Assembly (NCBI GenBank): GCA_027621405.1
Contig: JAQCBT010000008.1
Location: 1 to 64,000 of the forward strand
Reading direction: 5' to 3'
Length of the DNA stretch: 64,000 bases
Origin: Pseudomonadota bacterium
Lineage (GTDB): Bacteria; Pseudomonadota; Gammaproteobacteria; Pseudomonadales; Pseudohongiellaceae
The notes below the pieces were generated by a model, which searched no databases, was not told where the DNA came from, and worked only from the letters and a program-made list of their open reading frames with translations. The translations under genes were made by a program, and so were the position numbers. Position 1 is the stretch's first letter. Every line of letters begins with the position of its first letter. Shown here one piece after another: positions 43,383 through 51,730 of this stretch.

Positions 43383-44990
43383 CTAATCCAATACCTTGAA
43401 CACTGGATAATCTATCTGCCCATCTGCCGCAAACCCAGGCTTCAGATATTCATCGAACAAGTTCCAGTAAGCAAGGCTGTCGTCAGATTCAGGCTCCAAC
43501 AGGTAGAAGATCAGGTTCGCCAGGCGATGATTCATGGAGACGATGAAGTCGCCCCGGGAGAAGACCCGGGTCTCATTGCGATAGCTGCCCGAAAGCAGGG
43601 AATTGCGATGACCATTCTGCACGAATGACTGCTCGCCAATCGCGTCGATGACAAAGGTCTGGCCATTGAAGCTGGAGTCAGCCTCCAGGGTTTCCACCCA
43701 GATACCATGCTCCTGAAGTTTATTCGCCAGACCCGAAAAGGCCGCACTGAAGACGTAGGCACTCGGCACAGTCGCCGTTTGCGTTGCTGCGAAGGCATTG
43801 TAATTGGCCACTCCCTCTATTGTGACCAATTCTGAACTGCGCACGAAATCCTGTGTACCGTCTGCCTTCTGGTAGGGGATATAGCTGTAGGTGAGCAGAT
43901 CGAGCGGCTCGTCCCTGGGCACCATTTCAAACTTCACACCTTTCTCCGTGCCGATTGTATTTTCGGCTACCCGGCTATCGGCCTCTCGATTGATGCGCCG
44001 AATCTCCTGCCCGTGTACACGAGTGTATTCGAGAATTTCCTCGACGAAGGCATTGGCGGCATGTACCCGCTTGTAAAACCTGTCATGGGAAAAGGTTTCG
44101 CTGAGAATGGCCATACGATTACGCAGCGCCATATTATTGGTAAGGTAACGTGGCGCATGATGAAAGGTGCGCAGCTCGGCAGGTGGCCAGTCCCGGTAGT
44201 CATAGCCCCCATACCAGCCGAAATCCAGATCAAACTTGTCTTTCACAGATTGCTGTATCGCAGGCAACATGATCTCACTGGTATAGTCAGAGGTCATCGA
44301 ATCACCCGCAGTATGATACGAATGTGCATAGGTCAGGGAGTAACCGTGCCAGGTGCCATTTGTTGTGTGCAGGTCTACCAGAAGGTCAGGATCCCAGCGC
44401 TGAATGACGTTTTCATAAAGTGCCCGTGTCTCATCTGCCTCCACGATCATGCCGTCACGATTCAGGTCATAACCATGGGCTGTGCGGATGCCGGTCATCA
44501 CTGGACTGAGTTCCTGGTTAGGACGCGTATTCTCCGCCATGGCATCGTTGCCGTCGGCGTTGTAGACAGGAACGAATATCAGGATCTGGTTTTCCAGTAG
44601 GTGTTGCTTGTCGCCGTAGAGGATATCCCGCATGGCGATGAGGGAGGCTTCCTTCCCTTCAACTTCCCCGCCATGAATATTGCCCTGGATGTAGATCACA
44701 GGTTTGCCACTGACAGCAGCCTGCTGCGGGCTGCTCAGTGGCGGGTCTGCCAGAACGACTATAGGCACTTGCCGTCCTTCCCGGGTCAGCAGTAGAGTCT
44801 CCCGATGCATGAGGGTTGTCTTCTGATCCAGCGCATCGATAACCGAAATCACCTCATCGAAGGTCGATGTGCGCTCGTAATTGCTCAACTCAGCCGTTGT
44901 CATCATGGCTTCATCGAACACCTGTACCTGGGCAACTCCGGAGATGGCTCCAAACAAACTGCAGATGGCTATTGTGCTGCGCCCGAACAT
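43383..44990 (-). CDS. Secreted M14-family zinc carboxypeptidase
   Basis: The 535-residue protein has an N-terminal signal (IAICSLFGAISGVAQ). Zinc ligands follow the M14 rule: HGGE with His106 and Glu109 in GNIHGGEVEGKEA, and the third histidine at 208 in DLLVDLHTTNG. FVPVYNADGND and GYDLNRDGM fit the substrate-binding arginine/asparagine region seen in the family. The catalytic glutamate is probably in LSETFSHD. The last 150 residues form an extra domain of unknown role. It probably trims peptides in the periplasm, which pairs sensibly with the neighbouring Oar-like receptor (inference). Confidence 0.88.
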   Translation of the reverse strand: MFGRSTIAICSLFGAISGVAQVQVFDEAMMTTAELSNYERTSTFDEVISVIDALDQKTTLMHRETLLLTREGRQVPIVVLADPPLSSPQQAAVSGKPVIYIQGNIHGGEVEGKEASLIAMRDILYGDKQHLLENQILIFVPVYNADGNDAMAENTRPNQELSPVMTGIRTAHGYDLNRDGMIVEADETRALYENVIQRWDPDLLVDLHTTNGTWHGYSLTYAHSYHTAGDSMTSDYTSEIMLPAIQQSVKDKFDLDFGWYGGYDYRDWPPAELRTFHHAPRYLTNNMALRNRMAILSETFSHDRFYKRVHAANAFVEEILEYTRVHGQEIRRINREADSRVAENTIGTEKGVKFEMVPRDEPLDLLTYSYIPYQKADGTQDFVRSSELVTIEGVANYNAFAATQTATVPSAYVFSAAFSGLANKLQEHGIWVETLEADSSFNGQTFVIDAIGEQSFVQNGHRNSLLSGSYRNETRVFSRGDFIVSMNHRLANLIFYLLEPESDDSLAYWNLFDEYLKPGFAADGQIDYPVFKVLD

Positions 44991-45144
44991 GGCTACCCTC
45001 GCAACGAATTCTGAAAACTGTAGAGTCTACCGGTATTGCGATTTATAAGCAGCGCCCTGCAACCAGGGGAAAATTGCCAGTTACCTGCGCGAACCGGGAA
45101 AAGTTAACCTATACTGGGGCTTGCCGATATTTTCCGAGCTGAGC

Positions 45145-45214
45145 ATGCACGACTCTCTGCTTCTCCTGACCATCATTGACCTGCTAATCCTGGCAGCCAT
45201 CGTTTTTGGGGGGG
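45145..45214 (+). other. Out-of-frame N-terminal segment of the hybrid kinase
   Basis: ATG 45145 opens MHDSLLLLTIIDLLILAAIVFGG, a good first membrane helix preceded by CCGAGCTGAG. At the G7 tract (45208-45214) the frame must move by one base to join LRLHALSRQFGSQGMG of the long kinase frame. With six G the two would be one continuous 525-codon gene. Confidence 0.7.
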
Positions 45215-46720
45215 CTTCGTCTGCATGCGCTGAGCCGGCAGTTCGGAAGCCAGGGAATGGGCATAAGCCTGGTCCTGGCAGGCTTCGCCGCGATCGGCTC
45301 CTACTTCCTGTTGGAGGTCTTCGCAATCTGGATTCTTCCCGTTCTTGCAGGGATCCAATTTGCGACACAGGTATCGGATCTGCTGCGCTTCGATTTGCGG
45401 ACCTACTTTAATCTCACCGCTGCGGTCCTGATCGCTATTGGCATTCAACGATTGACCTCGTATCTGTTCGCCACCCAGGCCGAACTGGGTCGCAAGGCCG
45501 AACAGGCCCGGGTCAAGGAGGCCGAAAATCGGGTCCTCCTCGCCCAGCTCCACCAGAATCAGAAGGTTGAATCCCTGGGTACCCTGGCAGGCGGTATAGC
45601 CCACGACTTTAACAATATCCTGTCATCGATCATCAATAGCGCCGAACTGCTGCAGATCTATGTGGGTGATGATGAGAAGGCGAGGAGAAATACGGATCGA
45701 ATCATCAACAACGGGAAGAAGGCATCGAACCTGATTCGCCAGATTCTCACCTTCAGCCGCATGGACAGCCAGGAATTGAAATCCTGGGACCTGTCCAGAC
45801 TGGTTGCTGAAGACCTGGAAATCGTGCGCGCTACTATCCCCAGTTACATCGAGATCGAAACGGAACTGGATTCGGACATTGGAACGGTTCTCGCCGATCG
45901 TACCCAGATCAGCCAGTTAACCCTGAATCTCATAACCAATGCCTATCACGCGATAGGCGACCAGCCGGGCAAAATCACGGTTTCGGTGAAGCGCAGCAAT
46001 CTTGCTGAGTGCAAGACAAATGTAAACCAGTCAGGATACCCGGAGAGTGTTGCAGTCATAGTCAGCGATAATGGCTGTGGCATGGATGAAGCCATTCAGC
46101 AACGCATGTTCGATCCCTTCTTCACCACCAAGGAAGTCGGCAAGGGCACGGGCCTCGGCCTGTCATCGGTGCACGGCATCGTGGAGAGCCACAATGGGGC
46201 GATCTCCGTGGATTCCAGCCCCGGCTTGGGCACGACCATCAGGGTATGTTTCCCGGTAAGCGCTGGCACTGAGGAAATCGAGAAGGCCCCGGAAAGGATA
46301 ACAAGCGCCTTTGGCAAGGTTATCCTGCTGGTGGAAGACAACCAGGAATTGGGCAGCCTGATCAAGGAGCACGTGGAGCGCCAGGGGAATCAGGTAGATC
46401 ACCTGACGGACGGAGTCGCGGCTTTCGAAAAGTTCCTGTCCAGGCCCGATCACTATGATCTGGTCATCACCGACCAGGCCATACCCAGCCTGTCCGGCCG
46501 GCAACTGGCAGAGAAGCTGCTGCGATCCAATCCCGACTTGCCCATTCTGCTGATGACGGGCTACAGCGAGTCTATTTCCGAGTCCCAGGCAAAATCCATG
46601 GGCATCATGGAATTCATTCTGAAGCCCTTCTCACTGGCGGAACTGGACAGGAGTGTTGCCAATTGTACGGGGGTTCAGGCCGACTCCCGCCTGCCCGAAG
46701 TCCAGTTCAGCGAAGCCTGA
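45206..46720 (+). CDS. Hybrid sensor histidine kinase with C-terminal receiver
   Basis: The long frame begins at TTG 45206 within the G7 tract, so its natural start is probably ATG 45145 in another frame (see that entry); an internal ATG at 45257 (MGISLVLAGF) is the alternative. The 504 residues contain two more membrane helices, a linker coiled coil (KAEQARVKEAENRVLLAQLHQNQ), the H-box GGIAHDFNNIL typical of NtrB-like HisKA domains, ATP-binding DNGCGMDEAIQQRMFDPFFTTKEVGKGTGLGLS, and a receiver with LLVEDN, phospho-Asp in DLVITDQAIP, LMTGYS and ILKPF. No separate regulator gene is adjacent. The next gene is the molybdenum oxidoreductase, 263 bases on. Confidence 0.85.
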   Translation: MGGLRLHALSRQFGSQGMGISLVLAGFAAIGSYFLLEVFAIWILPVLAGIQFATQVSDLLRFDLRTYFNLTAAVLIAIGIQRLTSYLFATQAELGRKAEQARVKEAENRVLLAQLHQNQKVESLGTLAGGIAHDFNNILSSIINSAELLQIYVGDDEKARRNTDRIINNGKKASNLIRQILTFSRMDSQELKSWDLSRLVAEDLEIVRATIPSYIEIETELDSDIGTVLADRTQISQLTLNLITNAYHAIGDQPGKITVSVKRSNLAECKTNVNQSGYPESVAVIVSDNGCGMDEAIQQRMFDPFFTTKEVGKGTGLGLSSVHGIVESHNGAISVDSSPGLGTTIRVCFPVSAGTEEIEKAPERITSAFGKVILLVEDNQELGSLIKEHVERQGNQVDHLTDGVAAFEKFLSRPDHYDLVITDQAIPSLSGRQLAEKLLRSNPDLPILLMTGYSESISESQAKSMGIMEFILKPFSLAELDRSVANCTGVQADSRLPEVQFSEA

Positions 46721-46983
46721 ACAAGCGCTCCGTATGCCCTTTTTGCGGTGAGCTGCCGCCGCATTTGTAACAGTTTGCAATTTTCCACCCTTCACAATTA
46801 CTGATATCCGCCGCAATGCCCCGTAATTCGGGCCTTCCAGCCTTCCACCGCAAACCCGTTTTATTGCATTCGAGGGCAAAAAAGCATAGCCTCAAGAGTT
46901 GATATAACTGCCTTTCAGGCACATCAAAACTGGCTGGGGACTCCACGGGACTCCCTTGCCCTCCCATAACAAAAAACGGAGCA

Positions 46984-47574
46984 ATGTCAGTGAATCCCAA
47001 ACTAACACGCAGACGTTTTATCAAGGGGGTCATATTTTCCGGAGCAGCCGCGACCACCGGCGCCGGAATGTACCTCGCCAATGCCCAGTCCGGGCAAGGT
47101 GCCGCCGAGCGCTTGATAACCCTAAACATTAACGGGCGCAGCCGCCCCGTTGACGTGATGCCTACGGAAACACTCGCTTATACCCTGCGCTACAAACTCG
47201 ACCTCACCGGCACCAAGATTGGCTGCAACCGGGGCGAATGCGGGGCTTGTACGGTACTGATCGATGGTGTCGCCAACTATGCCTGTTCTGTGCTCACCCA
47301 CAACGTAAAGGACAAGGCAGTGATTTCCATCGAAGGCATCAAGGCCACTGATGGCACCCTGCACGCAGTGCAGCAGGCCTTCATCGACGAGAATTCACCG
47401 CAGTGCGGTTTCTGCACACCCGGCCAGATCATGTCGGCCGTGGCCTTGCTCAACAGCAACCCTACTCCCACCCGGGAACAAGTTCGCGCCGGCCTGTCAG
47501 GAAACCTGTGCCGCTGCGGTGCCTATGAACATTACATAAACGGCGTACTTCGCGCCTCGGGGCAGCTGGCATGA
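46984..47574 (+). CDS. Tat-exported 2x[2Fe-2S] subunit of a PaoABC-like aldehyde oxidoreductase
   Basis: The 196-residue protein has a Tat signal (LTRRRFIKGVIFSGAAATTGAG), so the assembled enzyme is periplasmic. The plant-type cluster ligands are Cys81, 86, 89 and 101 (CNRGECGAC...C), and the second cluster uses Cys141, 144, 176 and 178 (CGFC...CRC). This layout matches E. coli PaoA (YagT). It passes electrons from the molybdenum subunit to FAD. The ATG has a CGGAG site. Its stop overlaps the next start by four bases. Confidence 0.94.
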   Translation: MSVNPKLTRRRFIKGVIFSGAAATTGAGMYLANAQSGQGAAERLITLNINGRSRPVDVMPTETLAYTLRYKLDLTGTKIGCNRGECGACTVLIDGVANYACSVLTHNVKDKAVISIEGIKATDGTLHAVQQAFIDENSPQCGFCTPGQIMSAVALLNSNPTPTREQVRAGLSGNLCRCGAYEHYINGVLRASGQLA

Positions 47575-50015
47575 GTACACATATTGGAAAGAACTTCACT
47601 CCGCCCTGTATCGAGGGCAAGGTAACCGGCGAGATCAAGTACGCCGAGGACTACAAGGCAGAGGGCATGGTCTACGCCCGCCTGCTCACCAGCCCGATGC
47701 CCAGTGGCCGGGTAGTGAACATCGATGCCAGCGAAGCGCTGCGCATGGATGGCGTGGTTGGAATCTTTACCGCTGATGATCTGCCGCCTGTCGCTCCGCC
47801 GGCAAATCCAGCCCTGGCTTCTGATTACATTACTTATGTTGGCCAGCCTATCCTGGCAGTAGCAGCCATTTCTGAGGAAATCGCAGAATCTGCACTGGAT
47901 CGCATCCGGGTCGATTTCGAGCGTCGCCCATTTGTGGTCGACCCCCTCGACAGCCTGTCTCCGGGCGGCCCCGACGCCTATCCTGAAGGTAATGCCCTCG
48001 TGCGTACCCAGGAGGAAGGTCCTGAAGGCTCACCCATCGTGGGAGCCCAGATCAAGAGCATCAAGTGGCCGCAGAGCGCCATCGATGCGCTGAAGGCTGG
48101 TCGCGAGCCAGTGGGCGGCGAGTTCACCGATGAGTGGTCATTCGGTGACATCGAGGCAGGCTTTGCCGAGGCGGCGGCCATTATCGAAGAGCCCTTCGTC
48201 ACCATGGGTTACCCCCACCATTCCCTGGAAGCCCGTACCTGTATGGCTTACTGGGAAAATGGCAAGTGCTACTTCCACGGCTCATCCCAGAGCCAGAGCG
48301 CCAACAACGCGGGCCTGGCCCGTATGCTGAACATCGATCTTGCTGATCTGGTGTTCATCAATGAGGCTACTGGTGGTGGTTTCGGCTCCAAGATTGGTCC
48401 CTACCCCTACATGGCAATCTCCGGCAACTTCGCCCGCGTGCTGAATCGTCCGGTACAACTGCGCATTACCCGCGAGCAGGAGTTCTACATAGGCTCTGCC
48501 CGTTCCGGTATGCAGGGCTGGATCAAGGTAGGGGTGAAGGAAAACGGCAAGGTCTCAGCAGTAGACCTGGTTATCGTCAACGACGGCGGCATGACCGGCG
48601 GCGGCAGCGGTAACTCCTCTGCACAGCACGTTACCGTGGCCTACCAGCCCGAGAACATGCGTTTCCGCCATATCTCGGTTTACACCAACACGACGCCGCG
48701 CGGTGCACAACGTGGTCCGGGCCAGAACGAAATGGCCTCGGTGCTGGCCCCCATGACCGACAAGCTGGCAGAAGCCATCAACATGGATCGGGTTGCCTTC
48801 CGCAAGGTTAACGTTCTGGACAGCGATGGCTTCCAGGGCGGTAGCCAGGGTCCGGTTACCAGCGCCTTCGTGCGCGAAGCACTGGACCAGGGAGCGCGCG
48901 CGTTCAACTGGGCCGAGCGCAGCGCCCTGCCTAAAGACAAGGGCGGCAGCATCCGTCGCGGTGTAGGGGTTGGCCTCGGTTATCACGGCGCTGGTGGTCG
49001 CGGTTATGACGGCCTGTTGCGCATCGGCACCGATGGCAAGCTCTACATCCACAGTGGTGTGGGCAACCTGGGAACCTATTCCTACGCAGCCACCTGTCGT
49101 GCGGCTGCAGAGGCATTGCAGGTACCCTGGGAGCGTTGTGAAATCGTGCGCGGTCGTTCCGACCGTCACCTGCCACACAGCTCCGGCCAGGGTGGCTCAA
49201 ACACGATCTTCACCCACACCCGTACCAACTGGGTCGCTGCCCAGGACGCCATTCAGAAGCTGAAAGAAATTGCAGCGACTGACTTCGGCGGCAGTGCAGA
49301 GGATTACGACATCGGTAATGAGACTGTGTTCAACATCGCCGATCCCAGCAAGAGCATGTCCTATGGACAGGCGGCGCAACGCGCCATGGAACTGGGTGGC
49401 AAGTTCAGCGGTGAAGAATACCCCGACGATATCAATCCTCTGACCCAACTCGCCGTGCAGGGTCTTGCCGGCACCGGACTCGTAGGTGTCGCCAAGGACA
49501 ACCTGCCAGGGGTTGGACAGCCTCCAGGCAATGTGGTCGGATTCATGGAGATCGAACTGGACACCGACACCGGCAAGGTCAAGGTTCTGGATTACGCCGC
49601 CGTGGCCGATTGTGGCACGGTGGTACACCCGAAGAACTTCGACAACGCCATGCGTGGCGGTATGGTCTGGGGTATCGGACTCACCAACTACGAACGCCAT
49701 GTCTACGATCCACAGAATGGTCTGCCGGCGAACACGGGTCTGTATCAGTGTAAGCCACCTACCAACCAGGACGTACCGATCGAAACCTATGCCGGCGGGG
49801 TGAATATCCCTGACCCGCAGAATCCGACCGGCGGTCGTGGTATCGGTGAACCTACCCAGGGCGCAGCAGCGGCCGCACTGGCCAGTGCGATTCGTGATGC
49901 ACTGGGCGGGCACATGTTCAACACCGCTCCCACCACCACGGACATGATCATTAACCACCTGGCCGGTAACGAAATCAGTTCCGGAACGGGTTCCCTTCGA
50001 ACCAACACTTTCTGA
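47571..50015 (+). CDS. Molybdenum cofactor-binding large subunit (xanthine dehydrogenase family)
   Basis: The 814-residue protein has the family landmarks: GKVTGEIKYAEDY at the start, ATGGGFGSKIGPYPYMA near residue 265, RGAQRGPGQNEMASVL near 380, and the catalytic glutamate in GRGIGEPTQGAAAAAL near 763. It oxidises aldehydes or N-heterocycles by hydroxyl transfer from water. It has no signal and is probably co-exported folded with the Tat-bearing small subunit, as in PaoABC. At 814 residues it is larger than PaoC (about 732). Gene order is small-large-medium, against small-medium-large in E. coli paoABC. Confidence 0.93.
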   Translation: MSTHIGKNFTPPCIEGKVTGEIKYAEDYKAEGMVYARLLTSPMPSGRVVNIDASEALRMDGVVGIFTADDLPPVAPPANPALASDYITYVGQPILAVAAISEEIAESALDRIRVDFERRPFVVDPLDSLSPGGPDAYPEGNALVRTQEEGPEGSPIVGAQIKSIKWPQSAIDALKAGREPVGGEFTDEWSFGDIEAGFAEAAAIIEEPFVTMGYPHHSLEARTCMAYWENGKCYFHGSSQSQSANNAGLARMLNIDLADLVFINEATGGGFGSKIGPYPYMAISGNFARVLNRPVQLRITREQEFYIGSARSGMQGWIKVGVKENGKVSAVDLVIVNDGGMTGGGSGNSSAQHVTVAYQPENMRFRHISVYTNTTPRGAQRGPGQNEMASVLAPMTDKLAEAINMDRVAFRKVNVLDSDGFQGGSQGPVTSAFVREALDQGARAFNWAERSALPKDKGGSIRRGVGVGLGYHGAGGRGYDGLLRIGTDGKLYIHSGVGNLGTYSYAATCRAAAEALQVPWERCEIVRGRSDRHLPHSSGQGGSNTIFTHTRTNWVAAQDAIQKLKEIAATDFGGSAEDYDIGNETVFNIADPSKSMSYGQAAQRAMELGGKFSGEEYPDDINPLTQLAVQGLAGTGLVGVAKDNLPGVGQPPGNVVGFMEIELDTDTGKVKVLDYAAVADCGTVVHPKNFDNAMRGGMVWGIGLTNYERHVYDPQNGLPANTGLYQCKPPTNQDVPIETYAGGVNIPDPQNPTGGRGIGEPTQGAAAAALASAIRDALGGHMFNTAPTTTDMIINHLAGNEISSGTGSLRTNTF

Positions 50016-50023
50016 GGTCAACC

Positions 50024-51013
50024 ATGCCAGCACATGATGTAATGCCAAATATGGATCTGTACCAGCCGGTACAGGTTGAAGATGCGCTTGCCATTGCTGA
50101 CCGCCTCGCCGAAAGAGGTTGGTTAGTTGGTGGCGGCCAGGACACCTACGGATGGTTGAAGGACCGGGCGAAGTCTGCCGACGCCCTGATCGACCTGAGT
50201 GGCATCGAGTCACTCAGGGGAATCCGGGAAACGGCAAACGGTATCGAGATCGGCGCCCTCACCACCCTCACCGAAGTGGCTGAAAGCGAAATCATCCATA
50301 ACAGCTATTCCCTGTTGTCACAGGCAGCCGCCGTGGTTGCCAGCCCCCAGATCCGCAACATCGGAACCCTCGGCGGCAACGTGTCCCAGGACGTACGCTG
50401 CTGGTACTACCGCCGCGGTCTGTCTTGCTACAGGGCCGGCGGTAACCTCTGCTACGCCGACACCCCACAGGGTATGAATCGTGAGCACGCACTGTTCGAA
50501 CAGAGCCGCTGTGTTGCCGCGGGTGCCTCCGATACTGCACCTGCCCTGGTGGCACTGGATGCCACAATGGTGATTCAAAATCTGGATGGAACCCGCACCG
50601 TGTCGGCCGAAGATTTCTTCGTCGGACCGGCCAACGACATCGAAAGCACCACCGTATTGCGCCCCGGCGACATTCTTACTGCCGTAAGAATTCCCAACAC
50701 CTGGGCGAATGCCACGTTCTACTGGGAAAAGGTTGCAGACCGCAATGTCTGGGATTTCTCCCTGGTAAATGTCGCGGCGGCGTTTAAAGTCAGCGGTGGC
50801 ACGATTCAGGATTCCCGAATCGTTGCCGGCGCCGTGCAGACCACTCCACGCAGATTGACCAACGTGGAGGCAGCGGTTCGCGGCCAGGCCAAGAACGCGC
50901 AAACTGGTGAATCGGTTAAGGCACTTGCTGCCGAGGGTGCGCGCACCCTGGCACACAATGGCTTCAAGGTTCCGCTTCTGCAGAATCTTGTGAAGAGAGC
51001 CATCAGCGCCTAG
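50024..51013 (+). CDS. FAD-binding subunit with an extra 4Fe-4S loop (PaoB-like)
   Basis: The 329-residue protein has the FAD motifs GGGQDTYGWLKD near residue 36 and IRNIGTLGGNVSQD near 110, and a C-terminal CO dehydrogenase flavoprotein domain. After the second motif comes an insertion with four cysteines at residues 126, 135, 143 and 163 (RCWYYRRGLSC, NLCYAD, SRCVAAGASD). In E. coli PaoB (YagS) a loop of this kind binds a 4Fe-4S cluster. It is last in the operon and followed by a strong terminator. No XdhC/PaoD-type cofactor-insertion chaperone is encoded nearby. Confidence 0.92.
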   Translation: MPAHDVMPNMDLYQPVQVEDALAIADRLAERGWLVGGGQDTYGWLKDRAKSADALIDLSGIESLRGIRETANGIEIGALTTLTEVAESEIIHNSYSLLSQAAAVVASPQIRNIGTLGGNVSQDVRCWYYRRGLSCYRAGGNLCYADTPQGMNREHALFEQSRCVAAGASDTAPALVALDATMVIQNLDGTRTVSAEDFFVGPANDIESTTVLRPGDILTAVRIPNTWANATFYWEKVADRNVWDFSLVNVAAAFKVSGGTIQDSRIVAGAVQTTPRRLTNVEAAVRGQAKNAQTGESVKALAAEGARTLAHNGFKVPLLQNLVKRAISA

Positions 51014-51051
51014 GTAAATCCTGGCAATCAATTGCCAGATACTTAACAAGA

Positions 51052-51087
51052 AAGGGGCCAGATTATTAGATCCGGCCCCTTTTTTTT
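51052..51087 (+). terminator. Rho-independent terminator of the oxidoreductase operon
   Basis: AAGGGGCC and GGCCCCTT arms enclose an 11-base loop region and are followed by eight or nine T. It lies about 40 bases after the FAD-subunit stop. Confidence 0.9.
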
Positions 51088-51185
51088 GGATCATTGCGGA
51101 TTTCCGGGAATTGTGACCAAGCCCTGCTCGTGGGGGCTGGTTGTAGTATCGTCAGATCATCCTTGCAGGCTGTGGTCGTGCCGGA

Positions 51186-51247
51186 CCGAGAAAATAGGGA
51201 CAGATTTATTTTTTTCTTAAAAAATAAATCTGTCCCTATTTTCTCGG
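51186..51247. repeat. 29-base-arm perfect hairpin (RAYT/REP-type element)
   Basis: Arm one 51186-51214 begins CCGAGAAAATAGGGACAGAT and arm two 51219-51247 is its exact complement, with a TCTT loop. The core AATAGGGACAGATTTATTT is one I recall as a recurrent palindrome next to IS200/RAYT-type transposase genes in proteobacteria. No transposase is in the window, so it would be a stand-alone copy. Confidence 0.8.
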
Positions 51248-51424
51248 TTCATCGCGAGATTGCGAGAATCATGAAGAGGCCTAGACTATGGAATTGTAGA
51301 TTGTGTCCTCCTGCAGGATGGGATCATGCCCAACAGGAGGGAAGAGAAAATCTCGACGACCCGGCTATCACTGACCAAGCAGCTGTGGGGAAGGCAGGTG
51401 AAAGCAAGCAGGTGGTTTAGACTA

Positions 51425-51480
51425 ATGAAAAAATCGACTTCAGGGGCAGCCTTTCCGGCCACCCCGGTCGATTTTTTCAT
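51425..51480 (-). terminator. Terminator-like palindrome after the 44-residue gene
   Basis: ATGAAAAAATCGAC (51425-51438) and its exact complement (51467-51480) flank a GC-rich centre with GGGG/CCCC pairing. The A- and T-tracts suit termination on either strand; the nearest gene end is the small minus-strand gene at 51500. Confidence 0.65.
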
Positions 51481-51499
51481 AACAGACTTTATCTGCCAT

Positions 51500-51634
51500 T
51501 TAAGGGATTTGATAGATCAGGTTACCCACGAAATATCCCGTGGTAAGAATGCACAGGTAGAGGCCAAAAATTGTGGCCACCACAGGTACCAGATTGTAAC
51601 GATGCTCTTCTGTGTTTGCTGTAGCTGTGGACAT
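51500..51634 (-). CDS. 44-residue single-helix membrane protein (not in ORF track)
   Basis: ATG 51634 is preceded by AGAGGAGGAATCGAT, one of the best ribosome sites in the window. The product MSTATANTEEHRYNLVPVVA... has a single hydrophobic helix (VATIFGLYLCILTTGYFVGNLI) and a short polar N-terminus. It is followed by a terminator-like palindrome, so it looks like a complete transcription unit. I do not recognise it; subunits of membrane complexes are often of this size. Confidence 0.65.
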   Translation of the reverse strand: MSTATANTEEHRYNLVPVVATIFGLYLCILTTGYFVGNLIYQIP

Positions 51635-51730
51635 ATCGATTCCTCCTCTAACATGTCTCTATCATGGTGAGGAGAATACAGACTTCTGCACAAACAGATT
51701 TTGATTCAGATCAGTAAAACGATCGGGGGC

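Larger units (their letters stand above)
51014..51499. other. Intergenic region with three hairpins
   Basis: These 486 bases hold the oxidoreductase terminator (51052-51087), a 29-base-arm palindrome of RAYT-associated type (51186-51247) and a terminator-like palindrome (51425-51480) after the 44-residue gene. I see no other gene; ORF-track frames here are low quality. Confidence 0.6.

Noticed and set aside
49197-50213. 338-residue minus-strand ORF opposite the molybdenum subunit
   Set aside because: Antisense shadow of the XDH-family operon.
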